A stretch of 26,386 nt of DNA from a virus. The stretch is from the IMG/VR virus record IMGVR_UViG_3300021962_000553, positions 1 to 26,386 of that record; one strand, given 5' to 3'. The notes beneath the pieces were generated by a model that was not told where the DNA came from, searched no databases, and was given only the letters and a program-made list of their open reading frames with translations. Below, piece after piece: positions 13,578 to 20,617 of this stretch. The translations under genes and the position numbers were made by a program. The number at the start of each line of letters is the position of its first letter. Position 1 is the stretch's first letter.

Positions 13578-14162
13578 TTACTTCTTCGGAATGCGGATCT
13601 TTCCCTTCTTAGGGATTCCGCGTTGAATGATAGCGCGCAACGTATCCTCGAAGATCGATTTCGCCGTTCCGATATTTCGAGAGACCGCTTCCGAGACGAA
13701 CGGTCGTCCGGGAATACGAGCCGTTCGGGTAACGGAGCCGCGGACGCTTGACCCGTTGACTGCGTTCGGAAGGGCGAGTCCGCCCTTTCCCGACTTTCTG
13801 TTCGGGGAGATTACATAGGGGACGCGAGAGACGCCGCTCGTGACGATCCAACGGTAAAATGCCCCTCTCGGATCGTTACGACTTTCTCCGGGACGAATTC
13901 CGACATACGCTCCCGGCTTATCGCGACGGACTTTATTAGACCGTACCGCTCGGGCGAGTCGACCCGTACGTCGAGGAGCTGCGGCTCGAACGGGCTTAAC
14001 CATTGACTTAGCCGCGGCGTCGGAGGCCGCTTGTAAAGCTTTATCAATAAGTTTCTCGTTAAACCCCGCAGCGAAGCCGAGCGCGAGACTCGACATATTC
14101 TCGATCGACTTCTTATCGAGAACGAGGTCGACTCGTGATTGCGCGACGCTACCTCTTGCCAC
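13578..14162 (-). CDS. HK97 gp10-like neck/tail protein
   Basis: 194 aa, GTG start at 14162 overlapping the end of the frameshifted chaperone frame by 14 bases. ALQAASDAAAKSMVKPVRAA then APRRTGRLARAVRSN is the 'a.....a.p.rTG.Lr.si' signature of HK97 gp10-family proteins; IPGRPFVSEAV matches their 'ara.PF..pA' end. The C-terminus is very basic (KKGKIRIPKK). In most siphoviruses this gene precedes the tail tube gene; here it lies between the chaperones and the tape measure, which is unusual. It could instead be a tail-specific paralogue. Confidence 0.6.
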   Translation of the reverse strand: MARGSVAQSRVDLVLDKKSIENMSSLALGFAAGFNEKLIDKALQAASDAAAKSMVKPVRAAAPRRTGRLARAVRSNKVRRDKPGAYVGIRPGESRNDPRGAFYRWIVTSGVSRVPYVISPNRKSGKGGLALPNAVNGSSVRGSVTRTARIPGRPFVSEAVSRNIGTAKSIFEDTLRAIIQRGIPKKGKIRIPKK

Positions 14163-14367
14163 GGTTCCCGCCCTTCGTCGTATTCAAGTCCGAGAGAATC
14201 GTCGCCCATTGTAAGACGTCCCCGAGATCTTCTTCGAGGATCGTCCGCGGAGTGACGCCGAATTTCTCCGCAAGGATAACCGCGGTAACTATTGTCGGCG
14301 AGCTAACCCGCGTCTCGCCGAGGGCGATCCGCTGCGCCGCTCGCCTTATGCGGAAGGGACGGCTCCC
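14149..14367 (-). CDS. Tail assembly chaperone G-T extension, expressed by -1 frameshift
   Basis: In the -1 frame relative to the 96-aa chaperone, an open stretch runs from just after a TAA at 14370-14368 to a TAG at 14151-14149. It has no start of its own and reads as real protein: RRAAQRIALGETRVSSPTIV, then VILAEKFGVTPRTILEEDLG, then DVLQWATILSDLNTTKGG. This is the typical T-part of a G-T tail chaperone. The fusion would be about 162 aa. It fills the otherwise empty space between the chaperone and the gp10-like gene. Confidence 0.75.
   Translation of the reverse strand, partial: GSRPFRIRRAAQRIALGETRVSSPTIVTAVILAEKFGVTPRTILEEDLGDVLQWATILSDLNTTKGGNRGKR
14346..14367 (-). other. Programmed -1 frameshift window
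   Basis: The -1 frame has a stop at 14370-14368 and the zero frame stops at 14348-14346, so slippage must happen within these 22 bases. Candidates are GGGA at 14367-14364 (Gly codon GGA re-pairing on GGG) and the heptamer CCCTTCC at 14358-14352 (CCT to CCC in the P site). Neither is a canonical XXXYYYZ. Which one is used cannot be settled from sequence. Confidence 0.55.
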
Positions 14368-14636
14368 TTAACCGCTGCCCAACGTGTAAGAAGCTGATCG
14401 ATTGCGTCGTCCGGTGCGTCCGTCGGGTCGTCGAGGATCTCCTCGAATCCCGCCTCCTCGCGGAAGTTGTGAGCGACGATAAGCGAACGAATCGCGTTCA
14501 CGCGATCCTCGGCATTCTCCGATTCAAGAAGGAGAGCCATTTTGAACGGGACGTGGAGCTTCATCTCCGCGAACCAACCCTCGAAGGGAGCCGCGAGGTC
14601 GACGCGAATTTTACGATCGGGACGAATATCCGCCAT
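14346..14636 (-). CDS. Tail assembly chaperone G-like protein
   Basis: 96 aa, ATG with AAGGAGG seven bases upstream. It sits between the tail tube and tape measure genes, the conserved site of lambda G-type chaperones. The sequence is acidic and helical: FEGWFAEMKLHVPFKMALLL, then FEEILDDPTDAPDDAIDQLL, ending WAAVKGAVPSA. A -1 shift near its end gives the longer G-T product (see 14149-14367). The pair keeps the tape measure soluble and guides tail tube assembly. Confidence 0.75.
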   Translation of the reverse strand: MADIRPDRKIRVDLAAPFEGWFAEMKLHVPFKMALLLESENAEDRVNAIRSLIVAHNFREEAGFEEILDDPTDAPDDAIDQLLTRWAAVKGAVPSA

Positions 14637-14665
14637 AAAGCCTCCTTATGATTTCCTTCGACCGA

Positions 14666-15691
14666 TTACGGAAGCGCGGCCGTATCGCTTTCGACGACAA
14701 TTTGAATCGTCTTCGCCGAGACCGGATCATATGCGAGAGTACCGGTGACGGTCATCGTCGTAAGCCCGTCCTCGTTCCCCGCGATCGGCTGAACGTCGGA
14801 AACGATAATCGAAGCGTAGACCGCCGCCGAATAGGTTCCGTCCGTCCAATTCAACTTCACAAATGCCTGATCGCCGAGCTTATCGAACCAAGCCGCCGCC
14901 GCTGCTGCGTTCGACTGAACGGTCAACGTGAGCTCGCCGCCGAACGCCGCGGACTCCGCGTGCGTGACCATTGTCTCGGTTCCCGCGAGGTACGCTTGAC
15001 GCGTAATCCCGGTATTGATCGTCAACGAGAAGTCGAGCGCGTAGTTATACGCGGTATACGTCGCCGCGGTTCCGAGCGCGGTTCCCGTCGAGACCGTCCA
15101 TAGACGACCCGACATAAACGGAGAGGTCGGGACGACCGTCCCCGCTGCGGGGACTGCGGTCGAGTTCGCGACGTCCTTCGCGAAGAGATTCGCGGAGAGT
15201 GCAGTCAAGCCGGAGCGATCCGCCGAGATCGTGATTTCGGTCGGGAGACAATAATTCAAGAGGTAGGCATTGCCGCCCGACGCAGTTCCGCCCGCGATAT
15301 CCGCGCTGATAAACGAGTACGAGGTCGGCGAGTTAGCGGCCGTCCCCATGTTCCAATTGAAGTCCCAACGGTTCGGAGTTCCCGCCGTGATCGTCGGAGA
15401 CGTCGCCATTCCGAGCCATACCGGAAGTTCGCCGACGGAGATTGCAGGAACGGAGACCGAGAGCTCGGGCTCGTTCGAGACGAGCGTCGCGGTCGTCGCG
15501 ACGATCGGGTTTCGCAGGGCGACGGAACGTTCGGCTCCGAGCTCCCACGTCTTACCGATTGTGATAATGCCCGTCGGCTCGACGAGGAATTTCCGTCCGC
15601 CGGAAGCGAACGAAGGAGACGTACCCGCCGTACCCTCGGCTTTCCCTACGAGGGACGAGAAGAGAATATTTCCCGAGCTTGCGAGAGGCAC
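14666..15691 (-). CDS. Major tail (tube) protein
   Basis: 341 aa, GTG start with AAGGAG eight bases upstream. The sequence is rich in Thr, Ala, Gly and Val with repeated beta strands. Segments such as KFLVEPTGIITIGKTWELGA, FSLTINTGITRQAYLAGTET and ELTLTVQSNAAAAAAWFDKL match the layout of actinophage-type tail tube proteins. The C-terminus (DGLTTMTVTGTLAYDP) is a final strand pair. It lies between the tail terminator and tail chaperones, as expected. It forms the stacked hexameric rings of the tail. Confidence 0.75.
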   Translation of the reverse strand: MPLASSGNILFSSLVGKAEGTAGTSPSFASGGRKFLVEPTGIITIGKTWELGAERSVALRNPIVATTATLVSNEPELSVSVPAISVGELPVWLGMATSPTITAGTPNRWDFNWNMGTAANSPTSYSFISADIAGGTASGGNAYLLNYCLPTEITISADRSGLTALSANLFAKDVANSTAVPAAGTVVPTSPFMSGRLWTVSTGTALGTAATYTAYNYALDFSLTINTGITRQAYLAGTETMVTHAESAAFGGELTLTVQSNAAAAAAWFDKLGDQAFVKLNWTDGTYSAAVYASIIVSDVQPIAGNEDGLTTMTVTGTLAYDPVSAKTIQIVVESDTAALP

Positions 15692-15705
15692 TTTTTACTC
15701 CTTCT

Positions 15706-16143
15706 TTATGCACTCGTCGAGATCGCTTCGACCCCGACGATTTCTACGTTAGCCGACACTTCGATCACGGGAGCGTCCGCATAATCCGTCGAGTTTATAT
15801 CCGTCGACGTGACCGACGCTTGCGCGACTCCCGTCGTGGAGTTTAGGGTAACCCCGTCAATAAGGAGATCCCGCACCCACGCGCGCCACATATTAAGGAG
15901 CTTGTATTGCGCCGAGTATTCGACGAGCGGGAGGTAGAGGGCGAGCTTAACGGTAAGCGTCGTCCGTCGATTCGAGGCTCCGTACTCGACGGAGTCCGTC
16001 TCCGAGTAGAGCACGACCGCAGGGAGAGCCCCGGAGATCGACTCGACCGGGTAGGCGAAGACTTTCTTTACGACGTATCCCGCGGGAGGAGTCTTCGCTG
16101 CGACGTGCGCGGCGAGAGCTTCGAGGACGGTTACGTCGTCCAT
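15706..16143 (-). CDS. Probable tail terminator / head-tail joining protein
   Basis: 145 aa, ATG overlapping the connector stop (TAATG). An N-terminal helix (VTVLEALAAHVAAKT) is followed by VFAYPVESISGALPAVVLYS and a central TTLTVKLALYLPL strand, then a helix YKLLNMWRAWVRDLLID and C-terminal strands (IEVSANVEIVGVEAI). This alpha/beta order matches small tail-terminator or neck proteins (lambda gpU-like). Position between connector and tail tube supports this. No separate stopper gene is evident. Confidence 0.6.
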   Translation of the reverse strand: MDDVTVLEALAAHVAAKTPPAGYVVKKVFAYPVESISGALPAVVLYSETDSVEYGASNRRTTLTVKLALYLPLVEYSAQYKLLNMWRAWVRDLLIDGVTLNSTTGVAQASVTSTDINSTDYADAPVIEVSANVEIVGVEAISTSA

Positions 16144-16748
16144 TAGACCGCTTCTTTAACGCGTCGATAGGGTCGAATCATTAACTCAACGTCGGGATCG
16201 AGACGCGAGAGGAGACGGATAATACCCCCGTCCGGCGAGCCCGCCACGCCGTATGGGGAATTACGTCTCGCGTGCGTGCGTACACATTGCAGGAGGGTAG
16301 CGGCGACGATCGGTTGCGGTACGGCCGCGAAGCCCCTCGTGCCGCGCACCGAGACCCCTTCGGTCACGCCGACGGGAAGCGTCTTCGTTCCGAAGCTCGT
16401 AATGCGGATTGCGGTATACGGGAAGCCCGGAATCGCACTCGTTCCTTCGGGTCGATAGTCCGTTCCCGTTGTAAGGGTGACGTTCGGCGTCCCCGTATTC
16501 TGCTCGTCAATCACGACCGCAGTAATCGCGGAGAAGTCGTCGATCGGTAGGTAGAGGAAATCTTCCGCGGTATAGAGCACCGTCCCCGCTGCGGAATAAA
16601 AGAAGCGTCCGCACGCGTCGTCGATCGCGCGCGATACCGAATTGACGACTTGATCGATCTCGTCGTCCTCCGGCGTCATAGCCGCAGTCCCGAGCCCGAG
16701 CGCATTCTTGACGTCGTTCCTTGAAACGTACCCGTTAACGATTGCCAC
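16143..16748 (-). CDS. Head-tail connector (gp6-like adaptor)
   Basis: 201 aa, GTG start with AAGGAG upstream. SRNDVKNALGL and EDDEIDQVVNSVSRAIDDAC near the N-terminus are the 'lT.aDvk..L.i...ddd.l...i..As..ie..cgR.F' pattern of phage adaptor proteins that bind under the portal. A middle beta part (FLYLPIDDFSAITAVVIDE) and a helical end follow. It starts the connector-tail block after the sugar cassette. Confidence 0.75.
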   Translation of the reverse strand: MAIVNGYVSRNDVKNALGLGTAAMTPEDDEIDQVVNSVSRAIDDACGRFFYSAAGTVLYTAEDFLYLPIDDFSAITAVVIDEQNTGTPNVTLTTGTDYRPEGTSAIPGFPYTAIRITSFGTKTLPVGVTEGVSVRGTRGFAAVPQPIVAATLLQCVRTHARRNSPYGVAGSPDGGIIRLLSRLDPDVELMIRPYRRVKEAV

Positions 16749-16775
16749 GGAGACTCCTTCTTTATTTCGCGGATC

Positions 16776-17477
16776 TTACTCTTCGTACGCGATCCGTAAG
16801 TTCCCGCCCACGCGAGGGACGCGCGCGTCGATTGTAGCGGATCGATAGTCGGGAACGCGGTCGATCGCGTCCCAATCTCCCGCGTCGTGCCACGAGTAAA
16901 CGTGGAGCGGGTCGATTCGGTGATCGAGCATATACGCATTAAGAAGCCGCGTCATAGGGACGTCGACTTCCCCGGCTTGTGCAGCTTCCGCGCGGGCTTT
17001 CGTGATCGCTTTCTTGACGTCGCCTATGCACGAGAAGGAATACGCCCCGACGCATACCTCGACAAGCGGGACGCCGCGTCGATACCAACCCTCCGGGGTC
17101 GGGAAGTCCCAACGCCGAGCGGGAGCGTAGGCGACGCCGACCCAATCTCCCGACGGGATTCTCGGTTGCGGAGCGATAAGGGTATCGGCGAAAAGGACGA
17201 GGAGTTCGCCCTCGTCCGTATACGCGTCGAGATACGCCGCGAGAGCTCCGACCGGGCCGTCATACGCAGAGTGACCAATTACGCGCGCGACCCACGGGAG
17301 CGCGAGCGCGACTTCCGCCGCCTCTTCCGTACGGGTAACGATCGCGGTCGGGATACCGTCGAGAAGCCGCTCGTGCCACGCGTGAACGGGAAGACCGCCC
17401 GCCTCGACAAGAAGCTTATTCGAGCCGCCGAGCCGCGTCGACTTACCCGCGGCGAGAATGACCGCGTTCCGCTTCAC
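16776..17477 (-). CDS. Nucleotidyltransferase (MobA/GlmU-like, sugar-nucleotide type)
   Basis: 233 aa from the GTG at 17477, which overlaps the GT2 stop (GTGA); a longer in-frame reading to 17609 overlaps GT2 by 136 bases and its extra residues look like shadow sequence. LAAGKSTRLGGSNKLLVEAG (8-27) is the nucleotidyltransferase signature with Lys21, and LVLFADTLI (93-101) is the metal-binding strand. It likely activates a sugar or similar group as a nucleotide conjugate for the two neighbouring glycosyltransferases. A MobA-type molybdopterin role is unlikely in this context. Confidence 0.7.
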   Translation of the reverse strand: MKRNAVILAAGKSTRLGGSNKLLVEAGGLPVHAWHERLLDGIPTAIVTRTEEAAEVALALPWVARVIGHSAYDGPVGALAAYLDAYTDEGELLVLFADTLIAPQPRIPSGDWVGVAYAPARRWDFPTPEGWYRRGVPLVEVCVGAYSFSCIGDVKKAITKARAEAAQAGEVDVPMTRLLNAYMLDHRIDPLHVYSWHDAGDWDAIDRVPDYRSATIDARVPRVGGNLRIAYEE

Positions 17478-18013
17478 GGTCGGGACTCGTGGAGCCAATC
17501 GGGAGAGAGACGGTAGATCCACGTCTTCGACGGGCATACGGAGAAGTTCGCTCCGGCGTCGAGGGCTCGTACCCATAGCTTCCAATCGTAGCCCTTCTCC
17601 GCCCGCCAACCTCCGAGATCGAGGAGGAGTTCGGTTCGAATCATTGCGACGTGAGAGACGATCGAGGATTGCCGAAGGAGTGCAGGATCGAAGGGTCGGT
17701 TATAGAGGTCGAAGTTCGGATCTCCGATAACTTGCGCGTAGGTATAAACGATATCCGCTCCCCCGGAGTGATCGAGGAGCGTCTCGATATGATTCGGGAG
17801 AAGGAGATCGTCGTCGTCGAGGATATGCGTCCACGTCGTCTCGACCGCGGAGGCGAGAAGATTCCGTACCCTATGCCCGCCCTCTCGACGATAGTCAATG
17901 CCGACGAGGTGATCCGCGGGAAGGATTGTCTGCGCACCGACGGACGCGATCGCTTCCGCTCGTTGCACCTCGCGACCCGAAAGGCTCGCCGTAATGACCG
18001 TAACGTCTTTCAC
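17474..18013 (-). CDS. Family 2 glycosyltransferase
   Basis: 179 aa, GTG start overlapping the GT4 stop (GTGA). VTVITASLSGREVQRAEAIA at the N-terminus, a strand-helix-strand GT-A fold, then THILDDDDLLLPNHIETLL with Asp66-69 as the DxD-type metal site, and ELLLDLGGWRAEKGYDWKLW, the usual acceptor-side 'r....GgF.e....ED..L' position with YDWKLW in place of ED. It is short for the family and lacks any membrane segment, so a soluble enzyme is expected. Its acceptor could be virion protein, DNA base or cell-wall polymer. Confidence 0.8.
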   Translation of the reverse strand: MKDVTVITASLSGREVQRAEAIASVGAQTILPADHLVGIDYRREGGHRVRNLLASAVETTWTHILDDDDLLLPNHIETLLDHSGGADIVYTYAQVIGDPNFDLYNRPFDPALLRQSSIVSHVAMIRTELLLDLGGWRAEKGYDWKLWVRALDAGANFSVCPSKTWIYRLSPDWLHESRP

Positions 18014-19242
18014 TTCTTCGCCCTCATTGCAGCTCGACGAGCTTCTCGATTGACGGGAATCGGCCCACGCTTAAAGTCGCGGAAGATCTCCTCCGCCGTT
18101 TTAAGGATCGGCGACCAATGCTCCTCGAAGACGCGTCCCGTCTCATACTGCGAGGAGAACGCGACCGCAGTTTCGGAGACTTTCTTCGCCTCCTCCGTAT
18201 TCCCCTTCAATGCGTACGAGGCTTCGAGCGCGTCGACGATTCCGTCCGTACTCGGGATCTTCCAAAACGAATTTTGATACGGGTCATAATCGAGCTCGCC
18301 GTCGATCTTCCAACCCGCCCCGAGGAGTTCCGGTTGCGCCGTCCAATTGGTCACGATCGCGGGGACGCCGCACGCTTGCGCCTCGACGACGCAGAGTCCG
18401 AACCCTTCTCCGCGAGACGCAGAGAGGAGCACGTCGGACGCGCGGTAAAGATCCGCGACGGTCGAGTTCGGGATTCCCATTCGATACTCGTATTGTGGAA
18501 CGATTCGGATTCGATCGATCGGAGCTTTCACCGCAGCGATAAGACGCTCGAAGTTAATCCCGTTCGCGAGCCCGAGGGCTTCCGTGTGGAGGTAGAGGTA
18601 CGCGTCCTCGTGCCGAGCCGCGAACCTCGACCAAGCGAGGAGCATCTCCCCGAAGGACTTTCGAATCGGCGTCGTCCCCTTATTCGCTGCGTTAATCATT
18701 GAAACGTGCGCGTCCGCGGGGAGTTGCATTTTCGGCCGCATTGTCGAGGAGCCCGGAGCGAAGATCTTCGTATCGATTGAATGCGGAGCGTAAAAAACTT
18801 TATCGCGCGGAATTCCCGCGTTAAGAAGTTCCTTCTCTCCGAAGCGCGACATTGCGACCGCGTACTTTGTTCCGCCGCGCGTAAAGAATTGCTTTACTTC
18901 GTCCGGGACGGGCGAGTGATCGATCGGCGTCCACGAAAGAAGCGGGAGCGTATCCCACGCCGAAGCTTTATAAACCCATACGTCGAAGAGGGTAAGACCA
19001 AAGCCGACTTCTCCGCCGACGAAGTTCGCAATTTGCGCGGGCGTAATATCGTTCGAATATCCGTCGATCCCTTGCGGGAAGACGGGAATTCCGTTCCATT
19101 CGAGAGACGTCCCCGCGAGTCCATAGTTCGCGAGGACTGCGACGTCGTGACCCGCTGACTTCAATCGAGGAGCGAGCTCGGCGACTTGTTGACCGTATCC
19201 GGTCGGAGTCCACGGAGCGTTCGAAGCGATCGCGATTCTCAT
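18010..19242 (-). CDS. Family 4 (group 1) glycosyltransferase
   Basis: 410 aa, ATG with AAGGAGG six bases upstream. N-terminal MRIAIASNAPWTPTGYGQQV with a Gly-rich turn, then HDVAVLANYGLAG, and in the second domain VLLSASRGEGFGLCVVEAQA with Glu279 and Glu287 (E-x7-E), the donor-binding motif of GT4 retaining enzymes. Soluble GT-B fold. It starts the sugar cassette just after the capsid terminator. Close relatives occur beside capsid genes in several actinophages, where modification of virion proteins has been proposed; the substrate here is unknown. Confidence 0.85.
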   Translation of the reverse strand: MRIAIASNAPWTPTGYGQQVAELAPRLKSAGHDVAVLANYGLAGTSLEWNGIPVFPQGIDGYSNDITPAQIANFVGGEVGFGLTLFDVWVYKASAWDTLPLLSWTPIDHSPVPDEVKQFFTRGGTKYAVAMSRFGEKELLNAGIPRDKVFYAPHSIDTKIFAPGSSTMRPKMQLPADAHVSMINAANKGTTPIRKSFGEMLLAWSRFAARHEDAYLYLHTEALGLANGINFERLIAAVKAPIDRIRIVPQYEYRMGIPNSTVADLYRASDVLLSASRGEGFGLCVVEAQACGVPAIVTNWTAQPELLGAGWKIDGELDYDPYQNSFWKIPSTDGIVDALEASYALKGNTEEAKKVSETAVAFSSQYETGRVFEEHWSPILKTAEEIFRDFKRGPIPVNREARRAAMRAKK

Positions 19243-19259
19243 TAAGCCTCCTTAAATGA

Positions 19260-19300
19260 TTCGAGCCCGGAGCCCGATCTTATCGGGTTCCGGGCTCGAA
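19260..19300 (-). terminator. Strong hairpin terminator after the major capsid gene
   Basis: A 19-position stem (19260-19278 with 19282-19300) with one A-C mismatch in the RNA and a three-base loop, GC-rich in the middle, 28 bases past the capsid stop. The minus-strand sequence after it is TCATTT, a short T-containing run, and then directly the AAGGAGG of the glycosyltransferase gene. It likely reduces read-through from the highly expressed capsid gene into the sugar cassette. Confidence 0.75.
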
Positions 19301-19327
19301 GTCTACACCCGCTCGGGTGCGTTCGTC

Positions 19328-20503
19328 TTAGCTATTCGCCGAGACGAGGATTCGACCGGCGTTCCCGTCGGGGAGCTGACCGTCGAACGTGTAGATCGAA
19401 CGAATGCCCGTCGAGTTGATCTCGAAGTAGCGATCCTGCGACGTAGCTACGTCCACGGAGCCGACTTCGCGAATGAAGTACGACGGCTCGTGAATGAGCA
19501 CGACGGACTTCGAAGCGGAGCCGACCGCGGCCATATGCACGTTCTCGCGTACGCGGAAGCCGAGAAGCGTCTCGGGCTGACCCGCTGCGAGGGACGGCTG
19601 CAGGAGGAACTGACCGTTCGTATCGGTAAGCTTGCGAGCCTTGCTAATCGCGGAGGTGCTCATATGCCAAGCCGTCGCGGGGCGACGGTACTCGGGCGAT
19701 AGAGCGTACTGCGCGGTAATCAAGTCCTTAGCGTCCCAATACGCCGAACCGGTAGCGGTCGAGAGAGCACCCGCGGTATTAAGAGCGGTCACGAAGCCGT
19801 TAGGCTGAACCGTTCCCGTACCGAGCGCGCACGCTGAACCCGCTGTGTAGGCAATCTGCCTACCGGCGGCCCGACCAACGTATTCAACCAAATTGAATCC
19901 GGCACTTCGGATCAAATCGTTTGATGCGAGGGTAAGCGTCGCGAGTGCGTTCGCACCGAGCGTTACCGAAGTAAAGACCGGATCCGCCGCCGCGATCGTT
20001 CCGCCCTGCGAAACGAACGCCGCCGCCGGAGCGGTTCCCGCTACGACGGGGACGGTGATATTACGAGCGTCCGAAGTTCGAACCTTCGTTGCGCCCTCGT
20101 AAATCGGGTTCCCTGAAACGAGAGCCTCGACGACGAAGTCGGCGAAAGTAACCGGAGTCGTAGCGGTTGCAGTTGCGAGAGCGCGCATCTCGAACGAAAC
20201 GCGATTCTTCTCGCCCGCGAGGATCGCGCGCAGAAGATCGGCGTCGTTGTCGATTGCAGGAGCCGCGGTTACTTCGAGGCGATCGGCGATTGCGCCGAGC
20301 TTCTTAGCGCGCTCCTCGTTCTTGCCGAGATCGTCGATCTTGGCAAGCTTGCCGTTCATAGCGTCGGAAAGCTTGGCGTACTGCGCCTCTTCCTCGGCTG
20401 ATAGTTCCCGCTTCTCTTCGGCGGCGCGAGCTACGAGTTCCTTAGCGGCCTCGAAGTCTCGACGGTAGCCGTCGTGAAGCGTAGTCAAAACGTCCTTCGA
20501 CAT
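19328..20503 (-). CDS. Major capsid protein, HK97 fold
   Basis: 391 aa, ATG with AGAAGGGG upstream. The N-terminal 75 residues are a charged coiled coil (EAAKELVARAAEEKRELSAE, then KLAKIDDLGKNEERAKKLGA), as in the cleaved delta/scaffold domain of HK97-type capsids. The shell part includes FADFVVEALVSGNPIYEGAT, then TVPVVAGTAPAAAFVSQGGT, the E-loop/spine region, and a C-terminal strand (RSIYTFDGQLPDGNAGRILV). The prohead protease encoded upstream should cut off the N-terminal domain during maturation. Confidence 0.9.
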   Translation of the reverse strand: MSKDVLTTLHDGYRRDFEAAKELVARAAEEKRELSAEEEAQYAKLSDAMNGKLAKIDDLGKNEERAKKLGAIADRLEVTAAPAIDNDADLLRAILAGEKNRVSFEMRALATATATTPVTFADFVVEALVSGNPIYEGATKVRTSDARNITVPVVAGTAPAAAFVSQGGTIAAADPVFTSVTLGANALATLTLASNDLIRSAGFNLVEYVGRAAGRQIAYTAGSACALGTGTVQPNGFVTALNTAGALSTATGSAYWDAKDLITAQYALSPEYRRPATAWHMSTSAISKARKLTDTNGQFLLQPSLAAGQPETLLGFRVRENVHMAAVGSASKSVVLIHEPSYFIREVGSVDVATSQDRYFEINSTGIRSIYTFDGQLPDGNAGRILVSANS

Positions 20504-20617
20504 TTGTAACCCCTTCTTCCCTCATAGGGAAATTCTATTCGCCGTTCCTGCGGTTTCGAGACGAGCGGTTATCCGGGGATAACCTAAGTCGACTGCGATC
20601 CTTAGAGTTAGGGCTTC
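20504..20617 (-). promoter_or_regulatory. Protease-capsid spacer with candidate promoter and two inverted repeats
   Basis: This 114-base gap contains a perfect palindrome at 20567-20584 (GGTTATCC-GG-GGATAACC), a short repeat at 20517-20531 (TTCCC-TCATA-GGGAA) covering the region before the capsid ribosome site, and a TAGAAT that would suit a -10 box (20537-20532). No good -35 lies at 16-18 bases, so an activator-dependent promoter or an RNA-level role are both open. It may provide extra capsid transcription. Confidence 0.4.
20567..20584. repeat. 18-base palindrome upstream of the capsid gene
   Basis: GGTTATCC-GG-GGATAACC, 8-base arms, 2-base centre, no T tract after it. Its outer bases GGTTA...TAACC and total length match the inner 18 bases of the palindrome at 6268-6289, so both may bind one phage regulator. 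Confidence 0.5.

Noticed and set aside
16776-17609. Nucleotidyltransferase start at 17609 (277 aa)
   Set aside because: The first 44 residues overlap the GT2 gene and look like shadow sequence. The GTG at 17477 overlaps the GT2 stop and begins right at the conserved first strand.
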